Shown here: in pieces, positions 1 through 11,934 of the stretch | How the letters are laid out: every line of letters begins with the position of its first letter | Numbering within the stretch: the first letter of the stretch is position 1 | Origin: Tribonema minus | Taxonomy: Eukaryota; Sar; Xanthophyceae; Tribonematales; Tribonemataceae | NCBI GenBank assembly: GCA_017506865.1 | Contig: JAFCMP010000516.1 | Location: 682,001-746,000, forward strand | Length of the DNA stretch: 64,000 bases | Direction: 5' to 3' | Program-made: the position numbers and the translations under genes | Notes under the pieces: generated by a model | Seen by the model: the letters and a program-made list of their open reading frames with translations, nothing else | The model's database searches: none | Told to the model about the DNA's origin: nothing

Positions 1-439
1 GTCTTTTCACGAGTGCCTCCAGACATGCCCAGTACCCCGCGTTGTACAAATGCATAACAGTCTGGCCCTTATTGAAGCCTCGACTCAAGTCACTTCAATA
101 ATCCATGCCCTCACAGGCACTGCTATTTAGTATATACGTGGAGTACATACAGCTGTATGCTACATAAATGACAGCGCTTTTACCGAGGCCGTACTGAACG
201 CTTGATACTGTAGTGCATACATGTACATAGAAGTATATCAAGTACACATGTACAGTGCACAAGTTCTCAGCGACCCCATGTAAACTACTTTACACAGCAT
301 ACATGAGTTTTTTCTTTACAACCGCTCCCCAATGCTTCAAATATCCACTGCATTAGAGTGCACGCATGAAGGCATACAAAGTGTACAAGCTACAAGCTCT
401 AGTCCCAGTACACACATACTCCTTCTCAGTGTATACACG

Positions 440-962
440 AACTCCTTCTGCACCATAAGCTACACCATGAGTAAGCACTTACGGACGCCATACATATCAA
501 ATGCCCTAGTTGGATATATGGTGCATACATGGACTCCTTACGCACCACAATCAGCACTTGCCGACGCCATTCATATCGCATATGTGGTGCATACATGAAC
601 TCTTTCTGCACCATAGATCAGCACACACTGACGCCGTACGTAGCAACTATATTGCATACATCGTGCAAACATAAACTCCTCATGTGCCACAAAAAAGCAC
701 TCACCGACGCCGTACATACCAACGGCTTATTGTGCATATATGGTGCGACATGTTGTACTCAAAAACTGCCTATGTTGCACATATGCGTCATAATCAGCAC
801 TGACCGATACCGTTTCTATTGTATTTTGTCGAAGTATATCGTGCATACATGAAGTCCTTCTATAAACACGATACACAAGCACTCACCAACGCCGTACATA
901 CCAAGTATATTGCATGCATTGTGCATACATGAACTCTTTTTGGACTGTAAATAAGCACTCAC
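440..962 (-). repeat. tandem array of degenerate copies of a PEPCK 5' splice junction
   Basis: About seven units of roughly 70-100 bp, each with a version of the true exon-donor junction at 955-975 (plus-strand core GCACTCACCGACGCCGTAC; on the coding strand the exon tail TACGGCGTCG followed by GTGAGTGC). Cores sit near 475, 554, 621, 697, 797, 880 and 955. Units also share a tail close to GTGCATACATGAACTCCTTC. Fainter relics reach back to about 170. Several copies keep a GT donor. Confidence 0.85.
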
Positions 963-3900
963 CGACGCCGTACGCGCCGCCCGTCCAGCCCGTGTTCACC
1001 AGGTAGCACTTGGTGTTGTGCTTCTGCAGCTTCTGCTTCAGCAGGTCCGCGTACTTAGTGGGGTGCAGCGTCATGAACGCCGCGCCAAAGCACGCGCTGA
1101 AGTTGGGCACCGGCTCCGTGATCCCCCTCTCTGTCCCCGCCACCTTCGCCGTGTATCCCGACAGGAAGTGGTACATGGCCTGGCCCTCGCTGAGCCGTGA
1201 CACCGGCGGCAGCACGCCAAAGGCGTCGCACGTGAGGAAGATGACATTCGCGGGGTGGCCGCCCATGCCCGTGGGCTCGTAGTTGGCAATGTGGTAGATG
1301 GGGTACGAGACGCGGCCGTTCTCCGTGATGGTCTTGTCGTCGTAGTCCACGTCGCCGTTCTGCGCAAGCGGTTACACATGCGGTCACAAGGTGAGCAGTT
1401 ACGAATGCAATTGTACGTGATGAACTTGTCGTCGTAGTCCACATCGCCGTTCTATGCAAGCGGTTACGGGCGGTTACGAAGGTGAGCAGTTACAGTTACA
1501 AAGTGAGCATGTACAATGCGGGTAACTGATGATGGACTTGTCAAGGTGAGCAGTTACAAATGCGGTTATATGGTGTTAGATTTGTCATTGTAGTCCACAT
1601 CGCCGTTCTGCACAAGCGGTGACAAGGTGAGCGGTCTACGTCGCCGTTCTGCGGAGGTGGTTATAGTGTGAGCGGTTACGAGGTGAGAAGTTGCAAAGCG
1701 GTTCTCACTGATGATGATGGACTTGTCGCATCGTAGTCCATGTTGCCGGCTTGCAGATTTTGTTCCAAAGTGGGCAAATACAGAAGCGTTTACACGGCAG
1801 CGCTGCTGTTGGACACCCCTGAGTGGTCGTACATACCATATGCAACTGTCAAAAAAGAGCTGCAGTAGTCCGCAGCGCTGTTCTAGGCACAGCTGGGTGG
1901 TATACAGAGTGCTAATGGCCAGCTCAACACGCAACCAACTACTAACAAGAAGTACAGCTCACTTCAGCGGTGATTCGTGATCAACACATGTCAGCGCCAT
2001 AGTGTGTCGCTCAACTAGAGCTGATTTCACAACACTTGATAAATCTGTAGGTGCACCTGCATGTATGCGCAATGGTCGCTCCAGCACGATCTTCCGTGTA
2101 CTCCAGCAGCATGTCGCGTTTGATGCTACATCTGACGACATGCAGCTTACACTTCAAGTGCTACTTCGATTGCATGCACAGAGGTCTCACCGACAGGATC
2201 TTCACGTTCTTCAGCAGCGCGTAGCACTGGATTGATACTTGCTACATCTCTATCAGAAACACACAATGCACATGTATACGCAAAGCTCTCACTGGCAGGA
2301 ATATCAGAAACACACGTATCCACATGTATGTGCATTGATACCTGCTACATCTCTATCAGAAACACACATGGACATGTATGCGCAAAGCTCTCACCAGCAA
2401 TCTTCACGTTCTCCAGCAGCGCGTCGCGCTTTATGTTTGCTACTTCAAAGTGCATCTTTTCCAGACACTTTTTCATATAACTTCGACTAAATGCCCCCTC
2501 GAAGTGTACACAATGGTATCACCGGCAGGATCTTGACGTTCTCCAGCAGCGCATCGCGCTTGATGAAAATGAATAAAAAAAAACACAGAGCTGTAGGTGA
2601 CAGGGTGTGGTTAGCCGAAAATTGAATACCTTCCACCAATAATGTTTGGTACTTCAAAGTGCATCCTTTTCCACTATTTTCAACTACAAAGTGTGCGCAT
2701 AGCTCTCTCACCTCCAGGATCTTGACGTTCTCCAGCAGCGCGTCGCGCTTGATGGCGTCAAAGATCTCGGGCTCGTTCTCGCGGCGCAGCTTGATGGTCT
2801 TGGCGTAGCAGCCGCCCTCAAAGTTGAAGATGCCATCGTCGTCCCAGCCGTGCTCGTCGTCTCCAATGAGGAAGCGGTTGGGGTCGGCGGACAGGGTCGT
2901 CTTGCCGGTGCCCGAGAGACCAAAGAAGAGGGCGGTGTCGCCGCCCTTGCCCTGTTCACAGTTACAGATGACGCAGAAGAGTAAAGTTGATGTTGGAGTT
3001 GGTAAAAGAGGTCTGTAGTGGTGTCGCACTTGATTGTGGAGATATATGTTTGCATGGGCTACTTCCGGTTTTTGACTGCTGGCACGCACACGTAGTATGT
3101 CAACACAAGTGCTGCATCACTGCCCTTCCCATGCAAGGCACTTGTGGAATACATGGGATTCGGAAGAAGCAAGTGACACACTGAATCATCCACTGCACTG
3201 ACGATTACGTGCTGCTCACGAAGTTAACATCAGACTTCATACACAACATGTACACGAGGATACATGACTCAGTACATGTACTTAAAGTACACATAACATG
3301 ACTTCTACTAAAAAAAGGAGCCACGGGCTTTACAAATGGAAAGTACATGACATTGTACACACGTCATCTGATCGGTTTTCACAGCAACATTAGAATATGC
3401 CTCGAACGCTAAAAGCTTGCGCACAAAAGTCTTTTGACTGGTGGATACGGTGGTACTGTTTGACTCGTGGCCAACTGCTGCAGCAGCGGCGACCACGGTT
3501 ATTGGCGGAAGGCACTTGCGGCTAACCATCCCTTGTCAACTAGAGCTCTACGATCTTTTGATTCGTTTTTATAAAGACGATGTGGCTACAAATTTGGCTA
3601 TGTCACGCTCCAGACCACCATATACATCAGCTACATAGATGTCGGTGAAAACACATATTAATCCCGCCACGAATGCGTGCAGCAGACTGGCTATCCGCAT
3701 AATAACTGGGCAAGCGATTTAGTTCAGCGAAGTTCATACACCTGACAAGTGGCCTGCAGGCATGTGGCTTGCAGGCTGACTAAAACGGGAAGTTTACGCA
3801 CTCCTTTGTTCCTGCAGCCCATTACTCGACACCACTGCCTGCAGATTTTGACGATTGATAAATGAAGCGTGCAGTGTGTCTTGCCTAGATGTCGATTCTT

Positions 3901-6063
3901 CAAGCTTGAAATGTGCAAGCACTCGATCTGCGCCGCATTGTTGTTTGTTGTTCATCTCATGAAACGGAAACCAGTGCAATCAAGTGGCGCCTACCACTCT
4001 TGAAATAAAAGACCTTAGAAGATTACAAGGAGAACACACCTAGGATGGCTGGTTTGTGAAGCACTTACGCAATATCTTTCGCTACTCATGACCATTGCTT
4101 GATGGAAACCTACAGCAGTGCCATCTGTCAGAGCGTCTTGGGTTGCGCTACACACACAAGTGCTGCTTTGTGGCAGGTGCACACGGCGGAATGGCAGATT
4201 CGCCGATATCAATTCAACCGGCAATGGGCGGTGCAATGGAAAGCTTGAGGCAGTAGCATCGCATTGACAAGCCTCCAAGTAGACACATGACGAACCGCCA
4301 AATTGGACCCGCAGCATAAAAAAATTGAACCATGAAAATTGTCTAATTGCATCTGCGAGTTGAACGCTCAACTAGAGCGCAATCCCCCATGACGAAACCC
4401 ATGCAGAAATTGATGCCTTATTTAGGAACAAAAAGAGTTCAAGCGTTGTGCATGGATTTAGCAGCACACGACAGCACTAGTAGCACGTGTACGATAAGTG
4501 ATTGGTGGCTTGCCTTGTTGGCAGAGCAGTGCATGGCCATGATGCCCTCCAGCGGCAGCCAGTAGTTCATCATTGAGAACACGCCCTTCTTCATCTCCCC
4601 ACCGTACCACGTGCCCGTGATCACCGCCATGCGATCTTCAACATTGAAGATGGCTGCGACATCGCTGTTGAGCTTCTTCTCCTTCCAGTCGGGGTTCGTC
4701 ACCTTGCACGCGTTGATGATGGTGAAGCTGAGCAGAAACGGGCGCACGTCAAAACAGACATGAATTTGAGATGGTCAACGCCACAGAAAGAATTTACAGC
4801 AGCATCCACAGCAAGGGAGCATGCACAATGACTCTGAACATTAAACAACATCGCCATCTGACCTGCTGTGCCTTGAGGTCCTCCTGTTAGCTGCACTGCA
4901 TTGCATATGTGTAGTGCGCGTCTGCCAACCAGGTGCGGGTGGTGAAATGCAATAAAGCAATGCGCTGCTATGTTGCATGTATGTATCAAGTGGTATCATA
5001 AGACACACTTGCTGAATTTGTTGTGCGTTATTAAAGAAAAGTAACTATGATTGTGAAACGCCACATTCACGGAGCTGCCGATTGTACGTGCATGATGTGT
5101 CAAGACCACGCTCCATGCGTGCGCGCCGGCTGGCAGACTGCGTATAAGCAAACGCACATGCGTTTTGCACGTGTACCAAAGGTGGCGAGTTATCAAAAAT
5201 TTGATTTGTTCTATCTGCAGCTCTACATGTTGACCCCGCAATGCAGAAGCTGTGGCGGAAAAAGTACAAAAAAAAACATTGGCCTGCTGCATGAACCAAT
5301 CGCCGAAAAATTATCCAAGTCTCATGACACACCACCAGACTAAACAAAAAATAGTGTGCACGCCACATTAACCTGACTGTAGTAATTGACCCAAACTTGC
5401 TGCAGCTCCTTAAACCAAGCCATCGAAACTCACTCTGGCTTGAAGTCCTTGATCTCCTCCGGGCTCGTGGGCCGGATGAACATGTTTGTCACGAAGTGGT
5501 GTTGCCACGCCAGCTCCGTGATGATGCGCACGGCCTTGCGGGACTTGGGGTTGGTGCCGCAGAAGCCGTCAAACACGTACGCCTTGCTCACGTTCTTGTT
5601 GTAGTGGTCAACGGAGCGCTGGTACACGTCCTTGTACACCTGGAGGCTCACGGGCATGTTCACCTTGCCCCAGTCCAAGTTCTTGTCGGAGGGAGCCTAC
5701 AGCAGGCAGCGCAGGCGATTGCACTCGTGAGAACGCCTGGTTCAGCCCGGTTTGCCGCACTTCAACCAGGATTTTCTCAGTTGTGAGCTGCGGTGGCGCG
5801 CAGCTGCTGCCATCTAGCATGCTGCTTGCTGTGTTCTGGCACCGGAAAGATGAACATAGGCGACTCAAGCAAGAGTTGCAGAGAGCTGCACGCTCAGACA
5901 GCTACCGGTAACGCACCTGCTGAACGAAAAACTTATCCTTGGGTGATCGCCCTGTGAACTTTCCAGTGGTGACCACAAAGGCGCCATTGGAGGCGGTAAC
6001 TCCCTCCTTGTTGGCAACCTCGTGCTCATAGATGTCGGGATATGGCAGGTTCCGGTAGAAAGC
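963..6063 (-). CDS. ATP-dependent phosphoenolpyruvate carboxykinase (partial, 5 internal exons)
   Basis: Catalyses oxaloacetate + ATP to PEP + CO2 + ADP, the entry step of gluconeogenesis (ATP-type PEPCK family). Exons on the minus strand: 6063-5917, 5696-5434, 4727-4514, 2951-2712, 1359-963; phases agree across all joins. Visible motifs in order: [14 protein letters not shown] and [25 protein letters not shown] and NMFIRPT; the YGGEMKK lysine region and MHCSAN histidine; the P-loop [16 protein letters not shown] followed by GDDEHGW (metal site); [43 protein letters not shown] and [12 protein letters not shown]. The C-terminal, adenine-binding exons lie beyond the left edge. The 5' end is not certain: a 35-nt candidate exon at 6285-6251 (reading GIDKATGISKP) is in phase with 6063. 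The intron after the exon ending at 4514 starts with GCAAGC, a GC donor. The introns are filled with degenerate copies of their own borders. Confidence 0.95.
1420..1765 (-). repeat. degenerate copies of the PEPCK acceptor/exon-head junction
   Basis: The last exon starts at 1359 (residues NGDVDYDDK). Upstream, inside the intron, the same acceptor plus exon head recurs at about 1426-1465, 1573-1620, 1635-1665 and 1714-1755. The shared plus-strand core is GTAGTCCACATCGCCGTTCT followed by TGCRCAAGCGGTTAC, with increasing decay. These are acceptor-side duplications, complementing donor-side ones at the other end of the same intron. Confidence 0.8.
2084..2567 (-). repeat. degenerate copies of the PEPCK donor/exon-tail junction
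   Basis: The exon ending at 2712 (tail residues [11 protein letters not shown], donor GTGAGA) is echoed in the following intron at about 2084-2122, 2185-2232, 2388-2436 and 2516-2567. Each echo carries a version of the core CTTGACGTTCTCCAGCAGCG. Units also share an intronic piece near TACTTCAAAGTGCATC, so the duplicated block spans exon tail, splice site and intron head. Confidence 0.85.
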
Positions 6064-6744
6064 CTGCGACGGAGGACAAGCAGGTGGCGCGTGGCACATA
6101 TATCCATCAAAACTCAACTTGGTGCGGCAACAGCACAGAAGTGGGCTCGCCGACGCAGCATCAGCAGCTGCCAGAAGCAATGCAAGGGCGCCTGCAATCG
6201 TATTGCCGAGCTCTCTACCGTGCAACGAGGTTGTGCGAGGTGCAACCTACCGGTTTGCTGATCCCAGTAGCCTTATCTATGCCAACTGAGGACGAAGATA
6301 TGGTGGACGCATGCATCCGGGTCACGGCCTGCATGCCAGCGCCACAGAGGGGCGTCCTGAGGCTGCTCGTCGCCATCCACGACCCACATGATGCCGCCTT
6401 CACTCCTCTTAGCAGCGCCATGGTCACCTGGTGTAGTGCGGTTGCGGTGGGACCACATCCAGTTTTCGGGGCCAAATATGACCAAATTTGGCTGACCTTT
6501 CGGAGAAAGGGAAAAAAAAAATCAAGTAACGGTTATCCTCAAGGCAGAGATAGATCGGGATCGCGCGACGTCGGGCATTGTTATGGGAATGATCATCGCT
6601 GATGGCCTATATCAGGCATATCCTGTCGGTGCGTCTCCAAATCACCTCAGCGGTTGGATCACGCGCAGCACCATGTCTCTCGAGAGCAGTCGTGAGGACC
6701 TACTGCAGGTGTCACTGGCAGCATGAGTTCACGGGCAGCAAACA
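6064..6744. other. PEPCK 5' region, unresolved
   Basis: Holds the upstream PEPCK intron and possibly its first exons. The only candidate coding piece is 6285-6251 on the minus strand, with a pyrimidine-rich acceptor (CTTCGTCCTCAG) and a GTAGGT donor. No clear start codon exon or targeting peptide was found, and nothing else is recognisable up to the CAG-rich repeat. Confidence 0.35.
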
Positions 6745-7954
6745 GCAGCAACAGCAGCAGCAGCAGCAACAGCCAGCTGCAGCAAAAGCAGCCAGCTGCA
6801 GCAGCAGCAGGCAGCCAGCAGCAGCAGCAGCAACAGCAGCAAGCAGCTGACAGCTGCAGCCGCAGCAGCATCAGCGTACAGCGCACCCATGTGACGCCGA
6901 TACTGGCTGGCGTTTTCACAGCAGAGTTTGCCGATGCATACATATAGCCTGAGTACCCTCCAAGTCATATTCGTCAGCTCATGTGGGTGATCTGGTGATG
7001 CTGCCATCATGCTGCTGCCATCACTCGATTGCCAAACGCCACTAAAACTGCTGAAGACATAGCATCATAATGATTGTAGTATATCACGTGATCACTTCTA
7101 AACACAAACTCTTATGTTTGATATTATCAAAGGCCCCAAGGTCCCGTTGTGTTTTAAGCCCAGCAAGTACTCTATTAACAGCCACTTAGCTGCTTATACC
7201 GCCACGCAGAAGCACTTTCTACTCGGTGCTCGACATTGGCGCGCGCGCCTCCCATTCCCAGCTGTCATGTGCCACGGCCGTGTGATCCAAGCGGTGATGA
7301 AAAGCTCTACTATGTTAGTCTAATGTAGAAGGAACTCAGGCCAGCAGCAGCAGGCCAGCAGCAGCAGCAGCAGCCAGCTGCGGCAACAGCAGCCAGCTGC
7401 AGCCGCTGCGGCAGCAGCAGCCTGAGGCAGCCAGCGGCATGCTGCAGCAGCAACAGCAGCAAGCTGACAGCTGCAGCCGCAGCAGCATCAGCGTACAGCC
7501 ACGCACCCATATGACGCCGATACTGGCTGGCGTTTTCACAGCAGAGTTTACCAATGCATGCATATAGCCTGAGTACCCTCCAAGTCATATTCGTCAGCTC
7601 ATGTGGGTGATCTGGTGGTGCTGCCATCATGCTGCTGCCATCACTCTATTGCCAAAACGCCACTAAAACTGCTGAAGACATAGCATCATTGTAGTATATC
7701 ACGTGATCACTTCTAAACAAAAGCTCTTTGATATTATCAAAGGCCCCAAGGTCCCGTTGTGGTTCAATCCCAACAAGTGCTCTATTAACAGCCACTTGGC
7801 TGCTTATACCGCCACGCAGAAGCACATTCTACTCAGTGCTCGACATTGGCGCGCGCGCCTCCCATCCCCAGCTGTCGTGTGCCACGGCCGTGTGATCCAA
7901 GCAGTGATACAAAGCTCTACTATGTTAGTCTAATGTAGAAGGAACTCAGGCCAG
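6745..7954. repeat. two-copy ~610 bp direct tandem repeat with CAG tracts
   Basis: Copy 1 is about 6745-7345 and copy 2 about 7346-7954. Each begins with a CAG-rich microsatellite, goes through a shared block (GACGCCGATACTGGCTGGCG) and ends with GTAGAAGGAACTCAGGCCAG. Both copies contain a plus-strand open frame of about 70 codons (7114-7323 and 7703-7933; FDIIKGPKVPL near the start). Differences between copies often change residues, so a conserved protein is not indicated. Copy 2 abuts the SLC44-like fragment, so the unit may be duplicated intron. Confidence 0.85.
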
Positions 7955-8181
7955 TGGCAAGAAGATTGCGGAGTACGCGCTGTGCTGCTGCCAGTGCTGC
8001 ATCTGGTGCGCTCAAAAGTGCATCCAGTCCATCAACAAGAATGCCTACATTTAGACTCAGACCGCCCTATTCTCCACCGGCTTCTCCGGAGTCCAACAGT
8101 GGCAAGGAGGCGTTCAAGTTCTTCCTCATTTGGCGGAACATGGCGCGCACCAGTACGGTGAGCATGCTCAGTGAAGAATGA
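7951..8181 (+). pseudogene. choline transporter-like (SLC44/CTL) exon relic
   Basis: After a possible acceptor (ACTCAG at about 7945-7950) one frame reads KKIAEYALCCCQCCIWCAQK then CIQSINKNAYI, a good match to the conserved cysteine-rich CTL segment (family pattern CCLWC-EK-IKFLNRNAYI). An in-frame TAG follows at 8052-8054. After FSTGFSG the match resumes in a different frame as SNSGKEAFKFFLIWRNMAR, the next conserved CTL segment. A stop plus a frameshift within about 100 bp marks it as broken. No other CTL exons were found in either direction. It could be a translocated exon fragment or the remains of a lost gene. Confidence 0.75.
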
Positions 8182-8760
8182 CCTTTATTGCGACTTGACT
8201 TGATTAACATCAGGAAGTTGACCATCATGCGACGATGGCGACGGCGTGCCTAGGGCAGAACATGTCAGAGTCAGCCTCAGACTTTCAAAACGCCAAATAC
8301 GCCAGACTGGACAGATCAAGTGTTTGCACTGAGGATGCGGCTGTAACGGCAGCAGCCAGCGAGAGCGCAGATGTGGTGGGGTGCACAATCAGTGGGAGCA
8401 TACAGCAGGTCAAGGTCGGAGGATGACTCACCAATGCTTTTTATATGATGATTGGGGCGCGAAAAGGCCAAATGATTGATGCCAAGTGACAAATGCTCAT
8501 CGTTACCAAAGAAAACATGTTTACAATGGGACTACTTCTACTTCAAAAAGCTATGGCGCGATTGTTGCCGACACATCAGCCCATGTTGTCACTGCAAACC
8601 CACTACATACACAGCGCTTCCTTGTGACATTACCAGCAAACACAAAGGAGCATGCAGATGACACCCGGCAATCCTCAAAAGCAATGCTTGTACCTTTTTC
8701 AATGTACTTCAGAGTTCTGTTCTCCTCAGTTTCTCAATACAACTCAACTGCACCAGAGGG
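8182..8760. other. no recognisable feature
   Basis: Between the CTL relic and the 3' end of the long MORN gene. Short open frames on both strands have no recognisable domains. It probably contains the MORN gene's 3' UTR and terminator. Confidence 0.4.
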
Positions 8761-11700
8761 CTACGACACGCAGCAGCAAGCTGGCCCCTCCGTCCTAGTC
8801 ACGGTACGAATCTCCTTCACCAGCACGCCCTCATCCCAGATCTGCCTCACGGGCTTTGGCGGGGGGCCCTTCTTGTTCTTCAACTTGAAGTTGGGATCCG
8901 GCGGCGCCTGCAGAGTGCCTGCGCCGTGCCGCTTGTCCTTGCGCCAGTGGCCTTCAAACACGGCACCGTCGGGGTACGTCCACTTGCCCTCGCCGTGCAG
9001 CATGTCCTCTTGGAATGCGCCAGCGTAACTGCAGCAGGCGCGGAGTTCAATGTGTGTAGCACAGCCGGGGGGGAGTCAGGGGCAAACAAGAGTTGCGCTT
9101 TTGGTATACTTAATCATATACTTTGAGTGCAATACATCATGCTTGAGCACAATTGCATGTGCCAGATTAGAATGGTCTCTGCATGCAGTGCTGATGCCAA
9201 TTACACTGTACTCCTGTTCGGATGGTCTTATTGTGATGGCAGCATGAGGGCAAAGCAATTGACACTGATGACTGCCGACATATTACAGATGTATCATGGG
9301 GCTACATCTGCCTGGATAAGTTTCTGATTGCTGGAGTTAATGGTACCTGACAGGAGCACTTGCCAAGTTGGCTAATGCCTCAACTGTTTGTAGCATTCGA
9401 AGATGCGGCACTGTCGCGTGAGCCGCATGGGACAGCATGACCTGTGCTATGACGCCATAGGACACGCCCCCAAACATATGCTTTCCACCTGTCACAGCCA
9501 CAGTTGGTTCCTTGCAATTGTTGAACTGGGCCATGAGAACTGTGCAGTGGACTACCCAGTCACAGCCTACTTCAAGTGAACACTTGAAGAGAGCACGCTT
9601 GAAGACTGCTCACGTGCTGCCATCGTTGAAAGTGAGCTTGCCCTGACCGCAGCGCCTGTCCATAAGCCATTCCCCCTCGTGAACCGACCCATCCTTGTAG
9701 GTGGTGCGGGCGGTACCCTCGCGCCTCCCCCCCACAAACGGCCCCGTGTACCTGTTCACACAAGAGCACAAACGCACAACGCGATCAGGAAGTACACAGG
9801 CGGGGCTCAGATGGATGAGCTCTTGGATAAGCTGACATGCCTCACACCAAAATGCATGCCTTGACACACTCTTTTGAACAAACAAAGCTGCACATATTGT
9901 AGTCCTTCACTACCAGTGCTTGCGACCGGCGCATGGAAGCATGTAGCTTGCTTTCTTGCATACTGCTTGACACGAGCACTGTTTTGTAGCAGTCAGGTTG
10001 CACTTGAACTTGTGCACTTGACGTTGCAGTTTGTTCGAGATCTGTTCGAGATCAGTTCCAGATCATTTGCATGGCTGACTCAACAATCTTGAGCTGGAAT
10101 GCCCAGGCTTGCTGTGCTTTGTAATATCACTTCCTTTCCTACACACTAGCACGTGTGTGTGACTTGTTGCTGTGATGGCTCAAGCTCAGGTTCCTCTGCA
10201 CGGTGATTTGCGCGATGTCAATATTGGAAGCATGTAGCTTGCTTGCATACATCGATCGCACAGATATGGTACCCATTACCTGGCGCCATTGGGCTGCTCC
10301 AGCACGCCGTGCACCCGCTTCCCGCCATCGCCAAACGTCCCTGTAAACACCTCCTTCGTGGCATACCTCATAACCCCCTCCCCCTGTGGCACCCCCCCCA
10401 CCCACTCCCCCTCATACACATCCCCCTTCATGTACTGCTGCATCCCCGTTCCCTCTTTCACGTCCTGAACCCACTGCCCCGAGTACACTTCGCCGTTTGT
10501 GTACTGCTGTGTACCCGTGCCGTGCCGCCTGCCGCTGAGCCAGGTGCCCTGGTATGTATGTACGTCGCCGCTAGCGCACTGAAGCGTGCCCTCGCCGCTG
10601 TGCTGGCCGTCTACCCATGCGCCTTCGTACACGTCGCCCTGTTGCAACAAGCACAGCATGCAGGAAATGAGGCAGGGAGCCATGAATGAGTTGCTGATGA
10701 GCACTGCTTCTTTCAATTGCCTGACGCCAAACCTAAGCATAGGGCTTCAGAGTGAGCAATGCTGTGCAGCTTGCAGCTGACTGGTCCAGTGTGCATTGCT
10801 AGTTGAGCACTGCAGCATTGATTTTTTGGGGGGATGACCACAGTGAGTTAGTGGCTGTGATGTAATGAATACCTCTAAGAAACTGAATCATCTTCACAGA
10901 CGCACGTCTGCAAGCATGCACGAATCGCAATGACGCATGTTGGCGTTGAGCAGGCGCAAAATTTATGCATGATGAACGTACTCCATGGGGGCACAGTTGC
11001 CCATTGCGAAGCGTGCAGAGCGATGCTGTCTGCTCTACCAGACATGTCGCCTCCACTTGTTGTGCTTGCACGCTTGCGCCCCAACTTCATTCCCACATCT
11101 ACCACTACGGCACACCAAACCCTGGCCCTGGCCATTCAAGACCTAATGCCAACCCTCTTTGATCCACACTCACACTGGCGTGAGTGCATGATGCCACATG
11201 TGTGCAGCCCCGCGCTCATTTCAAACCCCAACCCCAACCCTGAACGTACCCCTACCCCTCACTTTGTACTGAACCCTGTCCCTAACCACCATAAACCTCA
11301 CCCCTACCCTGACTATACCTAACCCTACATCTAACCCTCACCCTACTTGCCCCTCATCTTGTACGAACCCTGTCCCTCACCATAAACCTCATCCTAAGTA
11401 CACCTAATCCTAAGTACATCAAACCCTAACCCTACCCCTACCCCATGCTCACATTGGCGTAGTGCATGACGGCACACCCACGCGGCACCCCCCTCTCACT
11501 CCAAACCCTACTGAACGTGCCCTACCCCTCACACCCTACACCTAACCCTAACCCTAATCGAAACTCACATTGGCGTACTGCATGACGCCACACCCATGCG
11601 GCGCCCCCCCCTCATTCCTCTCCCCCACATACGCATCCACCGCCACCTGCGTCACCGTCACAGGCGCCGTGGCAGCGAGTAGCGCCCTCAGCACTGCTGC

Positions 11701-11856
11701 CTCATCCCCCTTGGCCTTCTTGGCAATCTCTTCCACCATGCCCCTCACGTAGGGCAGGGGGGCTTCGCCACTGGCGGCGCGCGGCAGCAGCGGGTTCTGT
11801 TCTGTGAACCACGCTTGCGACATGGGCGCCACCACCTCCGGTACGGCGTCGGAGGC
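8761..11856 (-). CDS. MORN-repeat protein (5' end unresolved)
   Basis: Exons (minus): 11856-11569, 10638-10280, 9751-9614, 9028-8761; together 351 codons with the stop, phases consistent. The first exon encodes a helical linker (MVEEIAKKAKGDEAAVLRALL) and the first MORN (GERNEGGAPHGCGVMQYAN). The second encodes about five MORN motifs (YEGAWVDGQHSGEGTL, YQGTWLSGRRHGTGTQ, YSGQWVQDVKEGTGMQ, YEGEWVGGVPQGEGVM, FTGTFGDGGKRVHG). The third has YTGPFVGGRREGTA and HEGEWLMDRRCGQGKL. The last has YAGAFQEDMLHGEGKW and FEGHWRKDKRHGAGTL, then a basic proline-rich tail. MORN repeats usually bind lipids or proteins at membranes or cytoskeletal structures; the target here is unknown. The upstream exon is not identified: it may join the exon at 13670-14103 or start near 13403. 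Confidence 0.88.
11166..11568 (-). repeat. copies of the MORN exon donor junction separated by CCCTAA tracts
   Basis: The real junction (exon end 11569, donor GTGAGT) is echoed at about 11447-11500 and 11168-11222; shared plus-strand core CTCACATTGGCGTASTGCATGA. Between the echoes run degenerate (CCCTAA)n / (CCCTAC)n tracts at about 11221-11350, 11395-11445 and 11520-11557. On the transcribed strand these read as TTAGGG-like repeats inside the intron. Confidence 0.85.
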
Positions 11857-11934
11857 CTGCGGCGTTTCAAGGTCGGCATTATGTAGGTATGCATTTAGGT
11901 AGGCATGTACGGTGTGCGTGCAGTACTTTCTGCG

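Noticed and set aside
440..962. CRISPR-like array of spaced repeats
   Set aside because: The genome is eukaryotic, repeats are degenerate, spacing varies and the repeated core is a splice junction.
2239..2490. Overlapping short plus-strand frames in the PEPCK intron
   Set aside because: They lie in degenerate splice-border copies and encode no recognisable peptide.
7114..7933. Duplicated ~70-codon protein (FDIIKGPKVPL) as a gene pair
   Set aside because: The two copies differ mostly at residue-changing positions and lack any domain, splice or promoter support.
11221..11560. Chromosome end / telomere
   Set aside because: The CCCTAA-like tracts are short, degenerate and lie inside an intron with coding exons on both sides.
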